NCBI GenBank assembly: GCA_001899205.1
Contig: MKVL01000010.1
Span: 819,569-883,568, forward strand
DNA from: Mesorhizobium sp. 65-26
GTDB lineage: Bacteria; Pseudomonadota; Alphaproteobacteria; Rhizobiales; Rhizobiaceae
Length of the DNA stretch: 64,000 nt
Direction: 5' to 3'
Part shown: one piece after another, positions 56,590-64,000 of the stretch
Numbering within the stretch: the first letter of the stretch is position 1
Layout of the letters: every line of letters starts with the position of its first letter
Made by a program: the position numbers and the translations under genes
Notes under the pieces: generated by a model
The model's input: only the letters and a program-made list of their open reading frames with translations
What the model was told of the DNA's origin: nothing
The model's database searches: none

Positions 56590-56973
56590 TCATCCTGCCG
56601 CGATCACTTCGACCTCGACCTTGAATTCCGGGCGGGCGAAGCCTGTCACGATCATCAGCGTCGAGGCGGGCGCCGGGTCCGAAAACAGCCGATTGCGGAC
56701 TTCCATATAGGCCTGCAGATACGCGCGCTCCGTGACGAAGGCATTGATGCGCACGACGTCGTTCAACGTCAGGTCGGCCTCGCCGAGGATGGCAGCGATG
56801 TTCCTGAAGCACAGCACGGTCTGCGCGCCGACGTCCTCGGGGATGTGGTCGTCCGGCGTGATCGCGACCTGACCCGAGCAAAGCACCAGCCTCTTGCCTG
56901 GCGCTACCTCGACACCGTGGCTGTAGCGGGCGAAGGGCGGCTTGATGGTTTTGGGGGTGAGGAACTTGAACAT
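56590..56973 (-). CDS. RidA/YjgF-family protein
   Basis: 127 residues with the RidA trimer fold. Key segments are FARYSHGVEVAPGKRLVLCS, GQTVL-like QTVLCFRNIAAILGEADLTL, and the conserved arginine in MIVTGFARPEFKVEVEVIAA. RidA proteins hydrolyse reactive enamine/imine intermediates released during amine catabolism, which suits the surrounding genes. The start is set by GGAG six bases ahead of the ATG; a longer frame upstream is rejected. Confidence 0.88.
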   Translation of the reverse strand: MFKFLTPKTIKPPFARYSHGVEVAPGKRLVLCSGQVAITPDDHIPEDVGAQTVLCFRNIAAILGEADLTLNDVVRINAFVTERAYLQAYMEVRNRLFSDPAPASTLMIVTGFARPEFKVEVEVIAAG

Positions 56974-57161
56974 CGCGATCTCCATTGCTCGGCCAGAGTA
57001 TGGCCTCGATCGCCGGCTCTTCAAGATCGCGGTGCATGCCGGCGGGGCGATTGTGGACACGCGTTCAAAAAATAGGCACGATGCCCACCGTACAGCAGAC
57101 CCTTCCGTTTCTTTGCGCGCGGCGGCGGCGAAAGACGGTCGGAGCCGGCGCCCGCCGCCGG

Positions 57162-57177
57162 TGGCATACGTCTTGCT
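57162..57177 (+). promoter_or_regulatory. Sigma-54-type -24/-12 promoter candidate
   Basis: TGGCATACGTCTTGCT matches the RpoN pattern TGGCAC-N5-TTGCW with one difference, and the GG and GC are separated by the required ten bases. It is 62 bp upstream of the binding-protein start. Sigma-54 control in rhizobia usually means nitrogen regulation through NtrC. I found only a GGTGCA half-site (57041-57046), no full NtrC palindrome. Confidence 0.6.
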
Positions 57178-57239
57178 TCTTGAACCTGTGGTGTCGGACC
57201 CGGCGCATGGCGTTCCGGGGCAAACGGAGGGTGGTGTCG

Positions 57240-58244
57240 ATGCACGGAAAACGGAAGATTGCGCTGGGCGCCGTGGTGTTGCTCGCGGCGAGCACGCTGG
57301 GCGCGGCGGCAAATGAGAAAGTCACGTTCGGCACCAACTGGCTCGCCCAGGCGGAACATGGCGGTTACTATCAGGCCTTGGTCGATGGCACCTATGCCGC
57401 CTGCGGCCTGGATGTCACCATCATGCAGGGTGGCCCGCAGGTCAGCGGCCGGCCGCTGCTGCTCGCCGGCAAGATCGATTTCTACATGGGCGGCAACATG
57501 CTGCAGGCCTTCGACGCGGTGCAGCAGGGCATTCCGCTGCGCGTCGTCGCTGCGGACTTCCAGAAGGAGCCGCAGGTCATCATGGCCCATCCGGGCGAGG
57601 GCCTCGACAAGTGGGAGGACCTCAAGAACGCCGACCAGTACATCATCGGCGACGAGGGCGCGACGAGCTTCTTCCTGTGGATGACCAGCGAGTTCGGCTT
57701 CGATCCCGCGAAACGCGTTCCCTACACCTTCAACCCGGCGCCGTTCATCGCCAACAAGAAGTCGATCCAGCAGGGCTACGTCACGTCCGAACCGTTCGCT
57801 GTAGCCAAGGAAGGCGGCTTCCAGCCGAACCTGTTCCTGCTCGCCGATTACGGTTTCAACACCTATTCCACCACCGTAGAGACGATGCAGGACACGATCG
57901 ACAAGCGGCCGGAGGTGGTTCAGTGCTTCGTCGATGGCTCGGCGAAGGGCTGGTACAAGTACCTCTATGGCGACAATTCCGCCGCCAATGCCGCGATCAA
58001 GAAGGACAATCCTGACATCACCGACGAGCAGATCGCCTTCTCGATCGAGCAGATGAAGAAGTTCGGCATCGTCGATTCCGGTGACGCCGAGAAGCTCGGC
58101 ATCGGCGCCATGACCGACGAGCACATCCAGAGCTTCTATGACAAGATGGTCAAGGCCAAGGTCATTCCCGCCGGCATCGACATCAAGAAGTCCTACACGC
58201 TGGCCTTCGTCAACAAGGGCGTCGGGCTCGAGCTGAAGAAGTGA
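57240..58244 (+). CDS. ABC transporter substrate-binding protein, NMT1/THI5-like
   Basis: 334 residues with a Sec signal peptide (MHGKRKIALGAVVLLAASTL, cleavage near AANEK). The mature part is the SsuA/ThiY (NMT1) fold: FGTNWLAQAEHGGYYQALVD, GKIDFYMGGNMLQAF and VTSEPFAVAKEGGFQPNLFL. The family binds pyrimidine precursors, sulfonates, nitrate-like or other small N/S compounds; the ligand is unknown. GGAGG lies nine bases ahead. The ATPase gene overlaps the stop (GTGA). Confidence 0.88.
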   Translation: MHGKRKIALGAVVLLAASTLGAAANEKVTFGTNWLAQAEHGGYYQALVDGTYAACGLDVTIMQGGPQVSGRPLLLAGKIDFYMGGNMLQAFDAVQQGIPLRVVAADFQKEPQVIMAHPGEGLDKWEDLKNADQYIIGDEGATSFFLWMTSEFGFDPAKRVPYTFNPAPFIANKKSIQQGYVTSEPFAVAKEGGFQPNLFLLADYGFNTYSTTVETMQDTIDKRPEVVQCFVDGSAKGWYKYLYGDNSAANAAIKKDNPDITDEQIAFSIEQMKKFGIVDSGDAEKLGIGAMTDEHIQSFYDKMVKAKVIPAGIDIKKSYTLAFVNKGVGLELKK

Positions 58245-59056
58245 GGTTGGATAAAGTGGCGCCTGCGATGGCGGAGGGAAGGCCGACGCTGCTCGCACTG
58301 CGTGGCGTCGGCAAGGCCTTTTCCAATGGCGTGACGGCGTTACGCGACGTCGACCTGACGATACGGGAGGGCGATTTCCTAAGCCTGCTCGGCCCCTCCG
58401 GTTGTGGCAAGTCGACAGCGCTGCGCCTGATTGCCGGCCTGTCGACGCAGACCTCGGGCGCGCTCGACTGGCGCGTCAAGGTCGATCCCGCGCAGATAGG
58501 CTTCGTCTTCCAGGAGCCGACGCTGCTGCCTTGGGCAGATGTCTTCGACAATGTCTGGCTGCCTCTGCGGTTGAAGGGCGTGTCGCGGGCCAAGGCCGAG
58601 CCGGCGGTCATGGCCGTGCTGGAGCGGGTGCATCTGGAACGCTTCGCCAAGGTGGTGCCGCGCGAGCTCTCGGGCGGCATGAAGATGCGGGTCTCGATCG
58701 CGCGCGCGCTCGTCACACGGCCGCGCGTGCTGCTGATGGACGAACCTTTCGCGGCGCTCGACGAGATCACGCGTTTCAAGCTCAACAACGATCTCTTGTC
58801 GCTGTGGCAGGACGAGCGCTTCACGGTGGTGTTCGTCACCCACAGCGTGTTCGAAAGCGTCTTCCTGTCCAATCGCGTGGTCGTCATGGCGGCACGACCG
58901 GGCCGAGTCTTCGGCGAGCTTGCCGTCGACGCGGCCTATCCGCGCGACGAAGGATTCCGAACCTCGGCCGGCTACGCGGCGCTCTGCCGCGAGGCGTCGG
59001 ACGTGCTGGCGGGCGCCATGAACGCCACAGCGGGGTCACAAGATGACGGTCATTGA
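58241..59056 (+). CDS. ABC transporter ATP-binding protein (TauB/SsuB-like)
   Basis: 271 residues with Walker A LGPSGCGKSTALRLIAGL near residue 50, Q-loop FVFQEPTLLPWADV, signature LSGGMKMRVSIARA, Walker B VLLMDEPFAALDEIT and H-loop FVTHSVFESVFL. The class matches importers of the nitrate/sulfonate/taurine type. It starts with GTG overlapping the previous stop; ATG at 58268 is an alternative. The permease gene overlaps its end. Confidence 0.9.
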   Translation: MRLDKVAPAMAEGRPTLLALRGVGKAFSNGVTALRDVDLTIREGDFLSLLGPSGCGKSTALRLIAGLSTQTSGALDWRVKVDPAQIGFVFQEPTLLPWADVFDNVWLPLRLKGVSRAKAEPAVMAVLERVHLERFAKVVPRELSGGMKMRVSIARALVTRPRVLLMDEPFAALDEITRFKLNNDLLSLWQDERFTVVFVTHSVFESVFLSNRVVVMAARPGRVFGELAVDAAYPRDEGFRTSAGYAALCREASDVLAGAMNATAGSQDDGH

Positions 59057-59894
59057 CCAGCCTGCCGCCGGCCTCGATGTGGAGGAGGCGCGCCGTGTGC
59101 GGCGGGAACGGCTGGAGCGGATCGGCAGATGGGCATTGCCGCTGGCGATCATGATCCTGGCGATCTGGCTGTGGGACCGCATCTGCGTCTGGAACAACAT
59201 TCCCAAATATATCCTGCCGCGCCCGGGCGTGGTGCTGCAGACGATGTATGACGATGCCGGCCTGCTGTTCTCCTCACTGCTGGTGACGCTCAAGATCACC
59301 TTCCTCAGCCTGGCGCTGGCGGTGATCGGCGGCGTCGGGCTGGCGGTCCTGTTCGCCCAGTCGAAATGGGTCGAGATGTCGTTCTTTCCCTTCGCCATCG
59401 TGCTGCAGGTGACGCCGATCGTGGCGATTTTTCCGCTGATCAACATCTATGTCGACAACCAGACCGCCAAGCTCCTGCTCTGTGCCTGGATCGTCGCCTT
59501 CTTCCCGATCCTGTCGAACACCACGCTTGGTCTCAATTCGGTCGATCGCAATTTGCTCGACATGTTCAAGTTGAATGGCGCGACGCGCTGGCAGCAATTG
59601 CGCTACCTGCGGTTGCCGGCGGCGATGCCCTATTTCCTGGGCGGTCTTAAGATCGCCGGCGGCCTGTCGCTGATCGGCGCGGTGGTGGCGGAGTTCGTCG
59701 CGGGCGCCACCGGGCAATCCTCGGGGCTGGCCTCGCGCATCATTGAGGCCGGCTACAGGCTCAACGCGCCGCGCCTGTTCGCGGCGCTGGTGCTGATCTC
59801 GCTCACCGGCATCCTCATCTTCCTCGTCCTGTCGCTTGTATCGCACCTGATCCTGCGGCGCTGGCACGAGAGCGCGATCAAGCAGGAGCGCTGA
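59043..59894 (+). CDS. ABC transporter permease (TauC/SsuC-like)
   Basis: 283 residues with six or seven helices and the BPD_transp_1 signature region. ILPRPGVVLQTMYDDAGLLF is typical of SsuC/TauC/ThiX permeases, and the EAA-like loop is FKLNGATRWQQLRYLRLPAA. The first 25 residues are charged and cytosolic. It overlaps the ATPase gene by 14 bases, and the amidohydrolase gene follows directly. Confidence 0.9.
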   Translation: MTVIDQPAAGLDVEEARRVRRERLERIGRWALPLAIMILAIWLWDRICVWNNIPKYILPRPGVVLQTMYDDAGLLFSSLLVTLKITFLSLALAVIGGVGLAVLFAQSKWVEMSFFPFAIVLQVTPIVAIFPLINIYVDNQTAKLLLCAWIVAFFPILSNTTLGLNSVDRNLLDMFKLNGATRWQQLRYLRLPAAMPYFLGGLKIAGGLSLIGAVVAEFVAGATGQSSGLASRIIEAGYRLNAPRLFAALVLISLTGILIFLVLSLVSHLILRRWHESAIKQER

Positions 59895-59896
59895 TA

Positions 59897-61195
59897 TTGA
59901 TACCCACGACCGGCGCCTATCGCCTGAGCAATGCGCGGCTTCACCGGTCGCTGACTCCCGGTCTTGCCGCGAACTTCGACGGCGACGGTTTCGCGCTTGC
60001 CGACATCAGCGTCGCCGAGGGCAGGGTCGCCGGCATCGTCGCGCGTGGCGGATCGAGCGCGGGCGAGACGATCGATCTCGGCGGACGCATCGTCCTGCCG
60101 TGCTTCGTCGATTGCCACACCCATATCGACAAGGGGCACATCTGGCCGCGCAAGCCCAATCCCGACGGCACCTTCATGGGAGCGTTGAACGCCACCGGCG
60201 CCGACCGCGCGGCACGCTGGAGCGCGGAGGATGTCGCACGCCGCATGGATTTCTCGCTGCGTTCGGCCTACGCGCACGGAACCGCGGCGCTGCGAACCCA
60301 TCTCGACAGCGTGGCGCCGCAGGAGGAGATTTCCTGGCCGGTTTTCGAGACGATGCGCGACAGATGGCGCGGCCGCATCGACCTGCAGGCGGCCTGCCTG
60401 CTCGGCATCGAGGGCGTGCGTGACAGGAAGTGGTTCGGCAGGCTGGCGAAGAGGGTCGCCGCGGCCAACGGCGTGCTTGGAGTCGTCACCTACATGGTGC
60501 CCGACCTCGAGGAACTGCTCGACCATGTCTTCGCGCAAGCGATCAAGCATGGGCTCGATCTCGATTTCCATGCCGATGAGACGGACGACGTCGCGGCGAT
60601 ATCGTTGAAGAAGATCGCCGAGGCAGCGCTTTGGAGCGGCTTCGAGGGCAATATCCTCGTCGGCCATTGCTGTTCCCTGGCGCGCCAGCCGGACCTCGAC
60701 GTGCACGACACGCTGGACAAGGTGGCGAAGGCGGGTCTCGCCGTCGTGTCGCTGCCGATGTGCAACCTCTACCTCCAGGACCGGCGTGACAATGGCACGA
60801 CGCCTCGCTGGCGTGGCGTGACGCTGCTGCATGAGATGAAGGCGCGCGGCATCCCGGTGGCTGTAGCCTCCGACAATACGCGCGATCCGTTCTACGCCTA
60901 TGGCGATCTCGACATGCTGGAGGTCTATCGCATGGCGACGCGCATCCTGCATTTCGACCATCCCGTCGGGGATTGGCCGAAGGCGGTGGCGGCAACGCCA
61001 GCCAGCGTCATGAGGCTCGATGGCGCCGGCGTTCTCTCGGCCGGCGGCGCCGCCGATTTCATTGTCTTCAAGGGGCGGAGTTGGACGGAATTGCTGTCGC
61101 GGCCCGAATCGGATCGCATCGTGGTGCGGGCGGGCAAGGCAATCGAGCGTAGCCTGCCGGACTATGCCGAACTCGATGAACTGATGGTGGGATGA
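59897..61195 (+). CDS. Cytosine-deaminase-like amidohydrolase
   Basis: 432-residue member of the metal-dependent amidohydrolase superfamily, CodA branch. Motifs are FVDCHTHIDKGHIWPRKP (HxH), LDFHADETDD (HADE), LVGHCCSLAR (second His) and VAVASDNTRDPFYAYGDLDM (Asp). CodA relatives deaminate cytosine, isoguanine, creatinine-like or other cyclic amidines. The start is TTG, supported by AGGAG eight bases upstream. The gene directly follows the permease, so the product probably acts on the imported compound. Confidence 0.88.
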   Translation: MIPTTGAYRLSNARLHRSLTPGLAANFDGDGFALADISVAEGRVAGIVARGGSSAGETIDLGGRIVLPCFVDCHTHIDKGHIWPRKPNPDGTFMGALNATGADRAARWSAEDVARRMDFSLRSAYAHGTAALRTHLDSVAPQEEISWPVFETMRDRWRGRIDLQAACLLGIEGVRDRKWFGRLAKRVAAANGVLGVVTYMVPDLEELLDHVFAQAIKHGLDLDFHADETDDVAAISLKKIAEAALWSGFEGNILVGHCCSLARQPDLDVHDTLDKVAKAGLAVVSLPMCNLYLQDRRDNGTTPRWRGVTLLHEMKARGIPVAVASDNTRDPFYAYGDLDMLEVYRMATRILHFDHPVGDWPKAVAATPASVMRLDGAGVLSAGGAADFIVFKGRSWTELLSRPESDRIVVRAGKAIERSLPDYAELDELMVG

Positions 61196-62601
61196 TGGAT
61201 ATCGCTGCGCTGAAGCGCGACCTCGAAGGTATCAAGGTCGACGATCATCCGGCCATCGTCCAGCAGAAGAGCCGCGACTTTTATTGGTACAGTCCAGTGC
61301 TCAAGCAGCAACTCGACCACATCACCGGCGACCTGGTCGTCACACCCAGGACCGAAGCCGAGGTGATCAGCGTGCTTGCCGCCTGCTACAGGCATGGCGT
61401 GCCGGTGACGCCGCGCGGCAGCGGCACCGGCAATTATGGCCAGGCGATGCCGCTGTCGGGCGGCGTGGTGCTGAACCTCGCCGAGATGAACGACATCAGG
61501 TCGATCGCGCCCGGGCGCGTGGTGACCGGACCGGGAGCCATTCTCGCCGACATCGACAAGGCGACGCGGGCGCATTCCGGGCAGGAGCTCAGGCTGTCGC
61601 CCTCGACCTACAACACGGCCTCGATCGGCGGTTTCATCGCCGGGGGCTCGGGAGGCGTCGGCTCGATCAATTTCGGCGGCCTGCGCGATTTCGGCAATGT
61701 GCTGCGGCTGCGCGTGGTGACCATGGAAGCCGAGCCCAGGGCGCAGGAGCTCACCGGCGAGGATCTGCACAAGGTCACGCATGCCTATGGCACCAACGGC
61801 ATCATTACAGAAGTCGAGATGCCGCTGGCGGCGGCCTATGACTGGGTCGATGTCATCGTCGGCTTCGACCAGTTCATGGACGCCGCCCGCTATGGCAATG
61901 CGCTGGCCTGCCAGGACGGCATCCTGACCAAGCTGATCACGCCGATCGCGGCGCCAGTGCCGTGGCTCTATTTCAAACGGCACCAGAAGTTCCTGCGCGA
62001 GGGACAGAGCATCTGCGTCGTCATGGTGGCGCCACACGGCCTCGACGCTTTCCTGGCCTTCACGCGGCGCGGCGGCGGCGAAGTCGTGTTCAACGCCGCG
62101 ACGGCGACCGACGAGCAGAAGAAGGGCCTACCGCCCGCCTATGAACTCGCCTGGAACCACACGACGCTGAGGGCGCTTCGCGTCGACCCGTCGATCACCT
62201 ACCTGCAATCGCTCTACCCGTTTCCGAACCAACTCGCGCTGGTCGAGAAGATGGACGCGATGTTCCCCGGAGAGGTCTTTTCACACCTCGAATTCGTGCG
62301 GCTGGACGGCAACATCACCTGCTTCGGCCTGCCGCTGGTCAAGTTCACCACCGAGGCACGTCTGGACGAGATCATCCGCTTGCATGTGGACAATGGCTGT
62401 CCGATCTTCAATCCGCACCGCTACACGCTGGAAGAGGGCGGCATGAAGCAGACGGACGAGATCCAGCTCGCCTTCAAGCGCGAGACGGATGCGCGAGGGC
62501 TGCTCAATCCGGGCAAGATGATCGCCTGGGAAAACCCGGACTACGACTACCGCTCCGGCCGGACGTTCCTGTTCAAGGGGTTGCAGAAAGCCGGCAAATG
62601 A
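61192..62601 (+). CDS. FAD-linked oxidase (FAD_binding_4 / VAO family)
   Basis: 469 residues with the PP-loop FAD domain at the N-terminus: VTPRTEAEVISVLAACYRHG, then PRGSGTGNYGQAMPLSGGVV and SIGGFIAGGSGGVGSINFGG. The C-terminal half is the substrate domain of glycolate-oxidase/lactate-dehydrogenase-like enzymes, ending LNPGKMIAWENPDYDYRSGR. It would oxidise a hydroxy or amine group, with a quinone or the neighbouring flavodoxin-fold proteins as partner (inference). It overlaps the previous stop by four bases. Confidence 0.87.
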   Translation: MMDIAALKRDLEGIKVDDHPAIVQQKSRDFYWYSPVLKQQLDHITGDLVVTPRTEAEVISVLAACYRHGVPVTPRGSGTGNYGQAMPLSGGVVLNLAEMNDIRSIAPGRVVTGPGAILADIDKATRAHSGQELRLSPSTYNTASIGGFIAGGSGGVGSINFGGLRDFGNVLRLRVVTMEAEPRAQELTGEDLHKVTHAYGTNGIITEVEMPLAAAYDWVDVIVGFDQFMDAARYGNALACQDGILTKLITPIAAPVPWLYFKRHQKFLREGQSICVVMVAPHGLDAFLAFTRRGGGEVVFNAATATDEQKKGLPPAYELAWNHTTLRALRVDPSITYLQSLYPFPNQLALVEKMDAMFPGEVFSHLEFVRLDGNITCFGLPLVKFTTEARLDEIIRLHVDNGCPIFNPHRYTLEEGGMKQTDEIQLAFKRETDARGLLNPGKMIAWENPDYDYRSGRTFLFKGLQKAGK

Positions 62602-63179
62602 ACGTCCTCGTGCTCTACGCCCATCCGGTCGAGACAAGCTTCAACGCAGGCCTGCACCGGACGATCGTCGAGCGGCTGAAGGCGGCCGGACATAATGTCG
62701 ATGATTGCGATCTCTACGCCGAGAATTTCGACCCGAGGCTGACGCGCGCCGAGCGGCTTGGCTATCACGACCAACGCGGGCCGGACGATGCGGTTGCAGG
62801 CTACGTCGAAAGGCTTCAGAGGGCCGAGGCGCTGGTGCTGTCCTTCCCGGTCTGGAACTACGGCTACCCGGCGATCCTCAAGGGCTTCTTCGATCGCGTC
62901 TTCCTGCCTGGCGTGTCCTTCAAGCTTGTCGACGGCAAGGTTCGACCGACGCTGCAAAATATCCACAAGCTGGCCGCCGTCACCACCTATGGCGGCAGCC
63001 GTTTTCGCGCCATGTTGATGAGCGACCCGCCGCGCCGCCTGGTGAAACGGCTGCTGCGGGCGACGATAAAACCCGGAGCTCCGGTTTCCTATCTCGCGCA
63101 CTACTCGATGAACCTGTCGACCGACGAGACGCGGTCACGCTTCATCGCCAGGGTCGCGGCCAACATGGATGCGTTCTGA
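62598..63179 (+). CDS. NAD(P)H oxidoreductase, flavodoxin fold (MdaB/YwrO-like), copy 1
   Basis: 193 residues. The N-terminus LVLYAHPVETSFNAGLHRTI is the Flavodoxin_2 phosphate-binding motif, and VLSFPVWNYGYPAILKGFFD surrounds the isoalloxazine ring. It reduces quinones or other acceptors with NAD(P)H through FMN or FAD. The ATG overlaps the oxidase stop (ATGA). It is followed immediately by a second member of the same family. Confidence 0.9.
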   Translation: MNVLVLYAHPVETSFNAGLHRTIVERLKAAGHNVDDCDLYAENFDPRLTRAERLGYHDQRGPDDAVAGYVERLQRAEALVLSFPVWNYGYPAILKGFFDRVFLPGVSFKLVDGKVRPTLQNIHKLAAVTTYGGSRFRAMLMSDPPRRLVKRLLRATIKPGAPVSYLAHYSMNLSTDETRSRFIARVAANMDAF

Positions 63180-63766
63180 TGCGTGCCCTGGTCGTCTATT
63201 GCCATCCGGTGCCGGAGAGCTTCTGCGCCGCCATCCGCGACAGCGCCGTCGACGTGCTCAAGGCGCGGGGGTGGCAGGTGCGGCTGCTCGATCTCTACGC
63301 GGAGAAGTTCGACCCGGTGATGAGTTGCGAGGAGCGCCGTTCCTATAACGAGCAGGCGCCTCGGGATCCGGCACTGCAGCCACATTTCGAACTTCTCGGC
63401 TGGGCCGAGGCGATCGTGTTCGTCTATCCCACATGGTGGTACGGGCTGCCGGCGATGCTGAAGGGCTGGCTCGACCGCGTATGGGCGACCGACATTGCCT
63501 TCAAGCTGCCGGCGGGCAAGGGCAAGATCCAGTCGCTGATGACGCATGTCACCAAGGTCGGCGTCATCACCACCTGCGGCGCGCCGACCTGGTGGAGCGT
63601 GGTGGTCGGGCAACCCGGGCGCAAGACCCTTCTGCGCGGCATGCGGGCATTGTGCGCCAGGCGTTGCAGAACCTTTTTCCTGGCGCACTACCTGATGGAC
63701 ACGTCGACGCCGACAAGCCGGGCGGCATTCCTGGCCAAGGTCAGGGTAAAGCTGGAGAGGTTTTGA
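63179..63766 (+). CDS. NAD(P)H oxidoreductase, flavodoxin fold, copy 2
   Basis: 195 residues with the same architecture as the previous gene: ALVVYCHPVPESFCAAIRDS and VFVYPTWWYGLPAMLKGWLD. The two are clearly paralogous yet diverged, so they may form a heterodimer rather than duplicates (inference). The start overlaps the preceding stop by one base. Last gene of the transporter operon; a hairpin follows. Confidence 0.9.
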   Translation: MRALVVYCHPVPESFCAAIRDSAVDVLKARGWQVRLLDLYAEKFDPVMSCEERRSYNEQAPRDPALQPHFELLGWAEAIVFVYPTWWYGLPAMLKGWLDRVWATDIAFKLPAGKGKIQSLMTHVTKVGVITTCGAPTWWSVVVGQPGRKTLLRGMRALCARRCRTFFLAHYLMDTSTPTSRAAFLAKVRVKLERF

Positions 63767-63775
63767 AGTTAGCGT

Positions 63776-63802
63776 CCTTCTCCCCGTAGAACGGGGGGAA
63801 GG
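63776..63802. terminator. Palindrome between convergent genes
   Basis: Twelve-bp stem CCTTCTCCCCGT/ACGGGGGGAAGG (one G-T wobble) with an AGA loop, between two convergent stops. The sequence type recurs as an intergenic palindrome in rhizobia as far as I recall, and probably acts as a bidirectional terminator. Confidence 0.6.
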
Positions 63803-63812
63803 CAAGACCGCG

Positions 63813-64000
63813 CTACATTTTCGTCCGCTCGGCCTTCGGATCGTACATCGGCTTCAGCGATGCTTCGGCGGCGAAGCGCTCACCGGCGATTTCCACTTCG
63901 TAGGACGAGGCGAGCAGATCCGCCTCGCTTTCGCCCTTGCTGGGCACGTAGCCGAGGCCGATCGCGCCGCCGAGATGGTGACCGTAATTGCCCGACGTGA
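63813..64000 (-). CDS. C-terminal end of a GcvT-fold/DMGDH-type FAD oxidoreductase
   Basis: Only the last 62 residues lie in the window. The frame reads TSGNYGHHLGGAIGLGYVPS and ends ASLKPMYDPKAERTKM. The pattern (S.G..GH.....IGLGYVP, then YEVEIAGERFAAEASLKPMYDP) is the C-terminal glycine-cleavage-T barrel found in dimethylglycine/sarcosine dehydrogenases. It would oxidise N-methylated amines and pass the one-carbon unit to folate. It is convergent with the transporter operon. The FAD domain is outside the window. Confidence 0.8.
   Translation of the reverse strand, partial: TSGNYGHHLGGAIGLGYVPSKGESEADLLASSYEVEIAGERFAAEASLKPMYDPKAERTKM

Noticed and set aside
56986-57239. TPP riboswitch ahead of the NMT1-type binding protein
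   Set aside because: Neither the CUGAGA nor the ACCUGAU thi-box core is present, so thiamine control is not supported.
1-64000. CRISPR arrays, rRNA genes and IS transposases
   Set aside because: No regularly spaced repeats, rRNA segments or transposase motifs were seen on either strand.

Overview
The window looks like chromosomal DNA of a Rhizobiales alphaproteobacterium, most likely Mesorhizobium or a close Phyllobacteriaceae relative. The basis is the high G+C, a single nuoA-N operon whose NuoE carries a long Ala/Lys/Pro-rich tail, aerobic-type cobalamin genes (cobG/cobN/cobW), a short ProRS without editing insert, and alphaproteobacterial LexA boxes (GAAC-N7-GAAC). No rRNA, CRISPR array, transposase or prophage was seen. 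The genus is inferred from gene style, not from a database match.

Layout. (1) 1-5.4 kb, minus strand: cobalamin operon promoter-riboswitch-DUF1636-cobW-cobN-cobG(partial). cobN carries an in-frame 159-bp palindromic element. (2) 5.5-7.4 kb: an AT-richer unknown gene and a YcaQ-type winged-helix protein. (3) 7.7-23.4 kb: the full complex I operon nuoA-N, with an extra gene between nuoF and nuoG whose C-terminal domain duplicates the tail of NuoE. (4) 23.4-30.9 kb: birA, RNase J, methylmalonyl-CoA epimerase, DUF1467, proS, lolC/E and lolD. A probable ~150-nt minus-strand small RNA with promoter and terminator lies upstream of proS. (5) 30.9-39.0 kb: a PhyH-like dioxygenase, a 28-codon membrane micropeptide behind two overlapping LexA boxes, an M50-like protease, lipB, tRNA-Leu(GAG), exported pyrophosphatase, mgtE, a hypothetical gene and a MerR regulator. 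(6) 39.2-47.5 kb: an accessory surface-polysaccharide region with a tailspike-like beta-helix protein, two recently duplicated acyltransferases flanking an O-antigen-ligase-like polymerase, and a TAT-exported GH5-type glycosidase. (7) 47.6-51.7 kb: membrane methyltransferase, DUF1624 protein, MFS transporter and a Rieske oxygenase with a palindromic operator. (8) 52-55.7 kb: late cobalamin genes cobU, cobO, cobD, cobC plus a dual-specificity-type phosphatase. (9) 55.7-64 kb: an uptake and catabolism cluster with a creatininase-family hydrolase, RidA, an NMT1-type ABC transporter, a CodA-like amidohydrolase, an FAD-linked oxidase, two flavodoxin-fold reductases and, convergent, the end of a GcvT-fold/DMGDH-type oxidoreductase. 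A sigma-54-like -24/-12 element precedes the transporter.

How it fits together. The two cob blocks cover cobalt insertion and late corrin assembly. The nuo genes build respiratory complex I. The last cluster reads as nitrogen-regulated scavenging of an unidentified small N-containing compound. The strongest leads for new biology are the SOS-controlled micropeptide, the proS-upstream small RNA, the NuoE-tail paralogue and the sigma-54-associated catabolic cluster.
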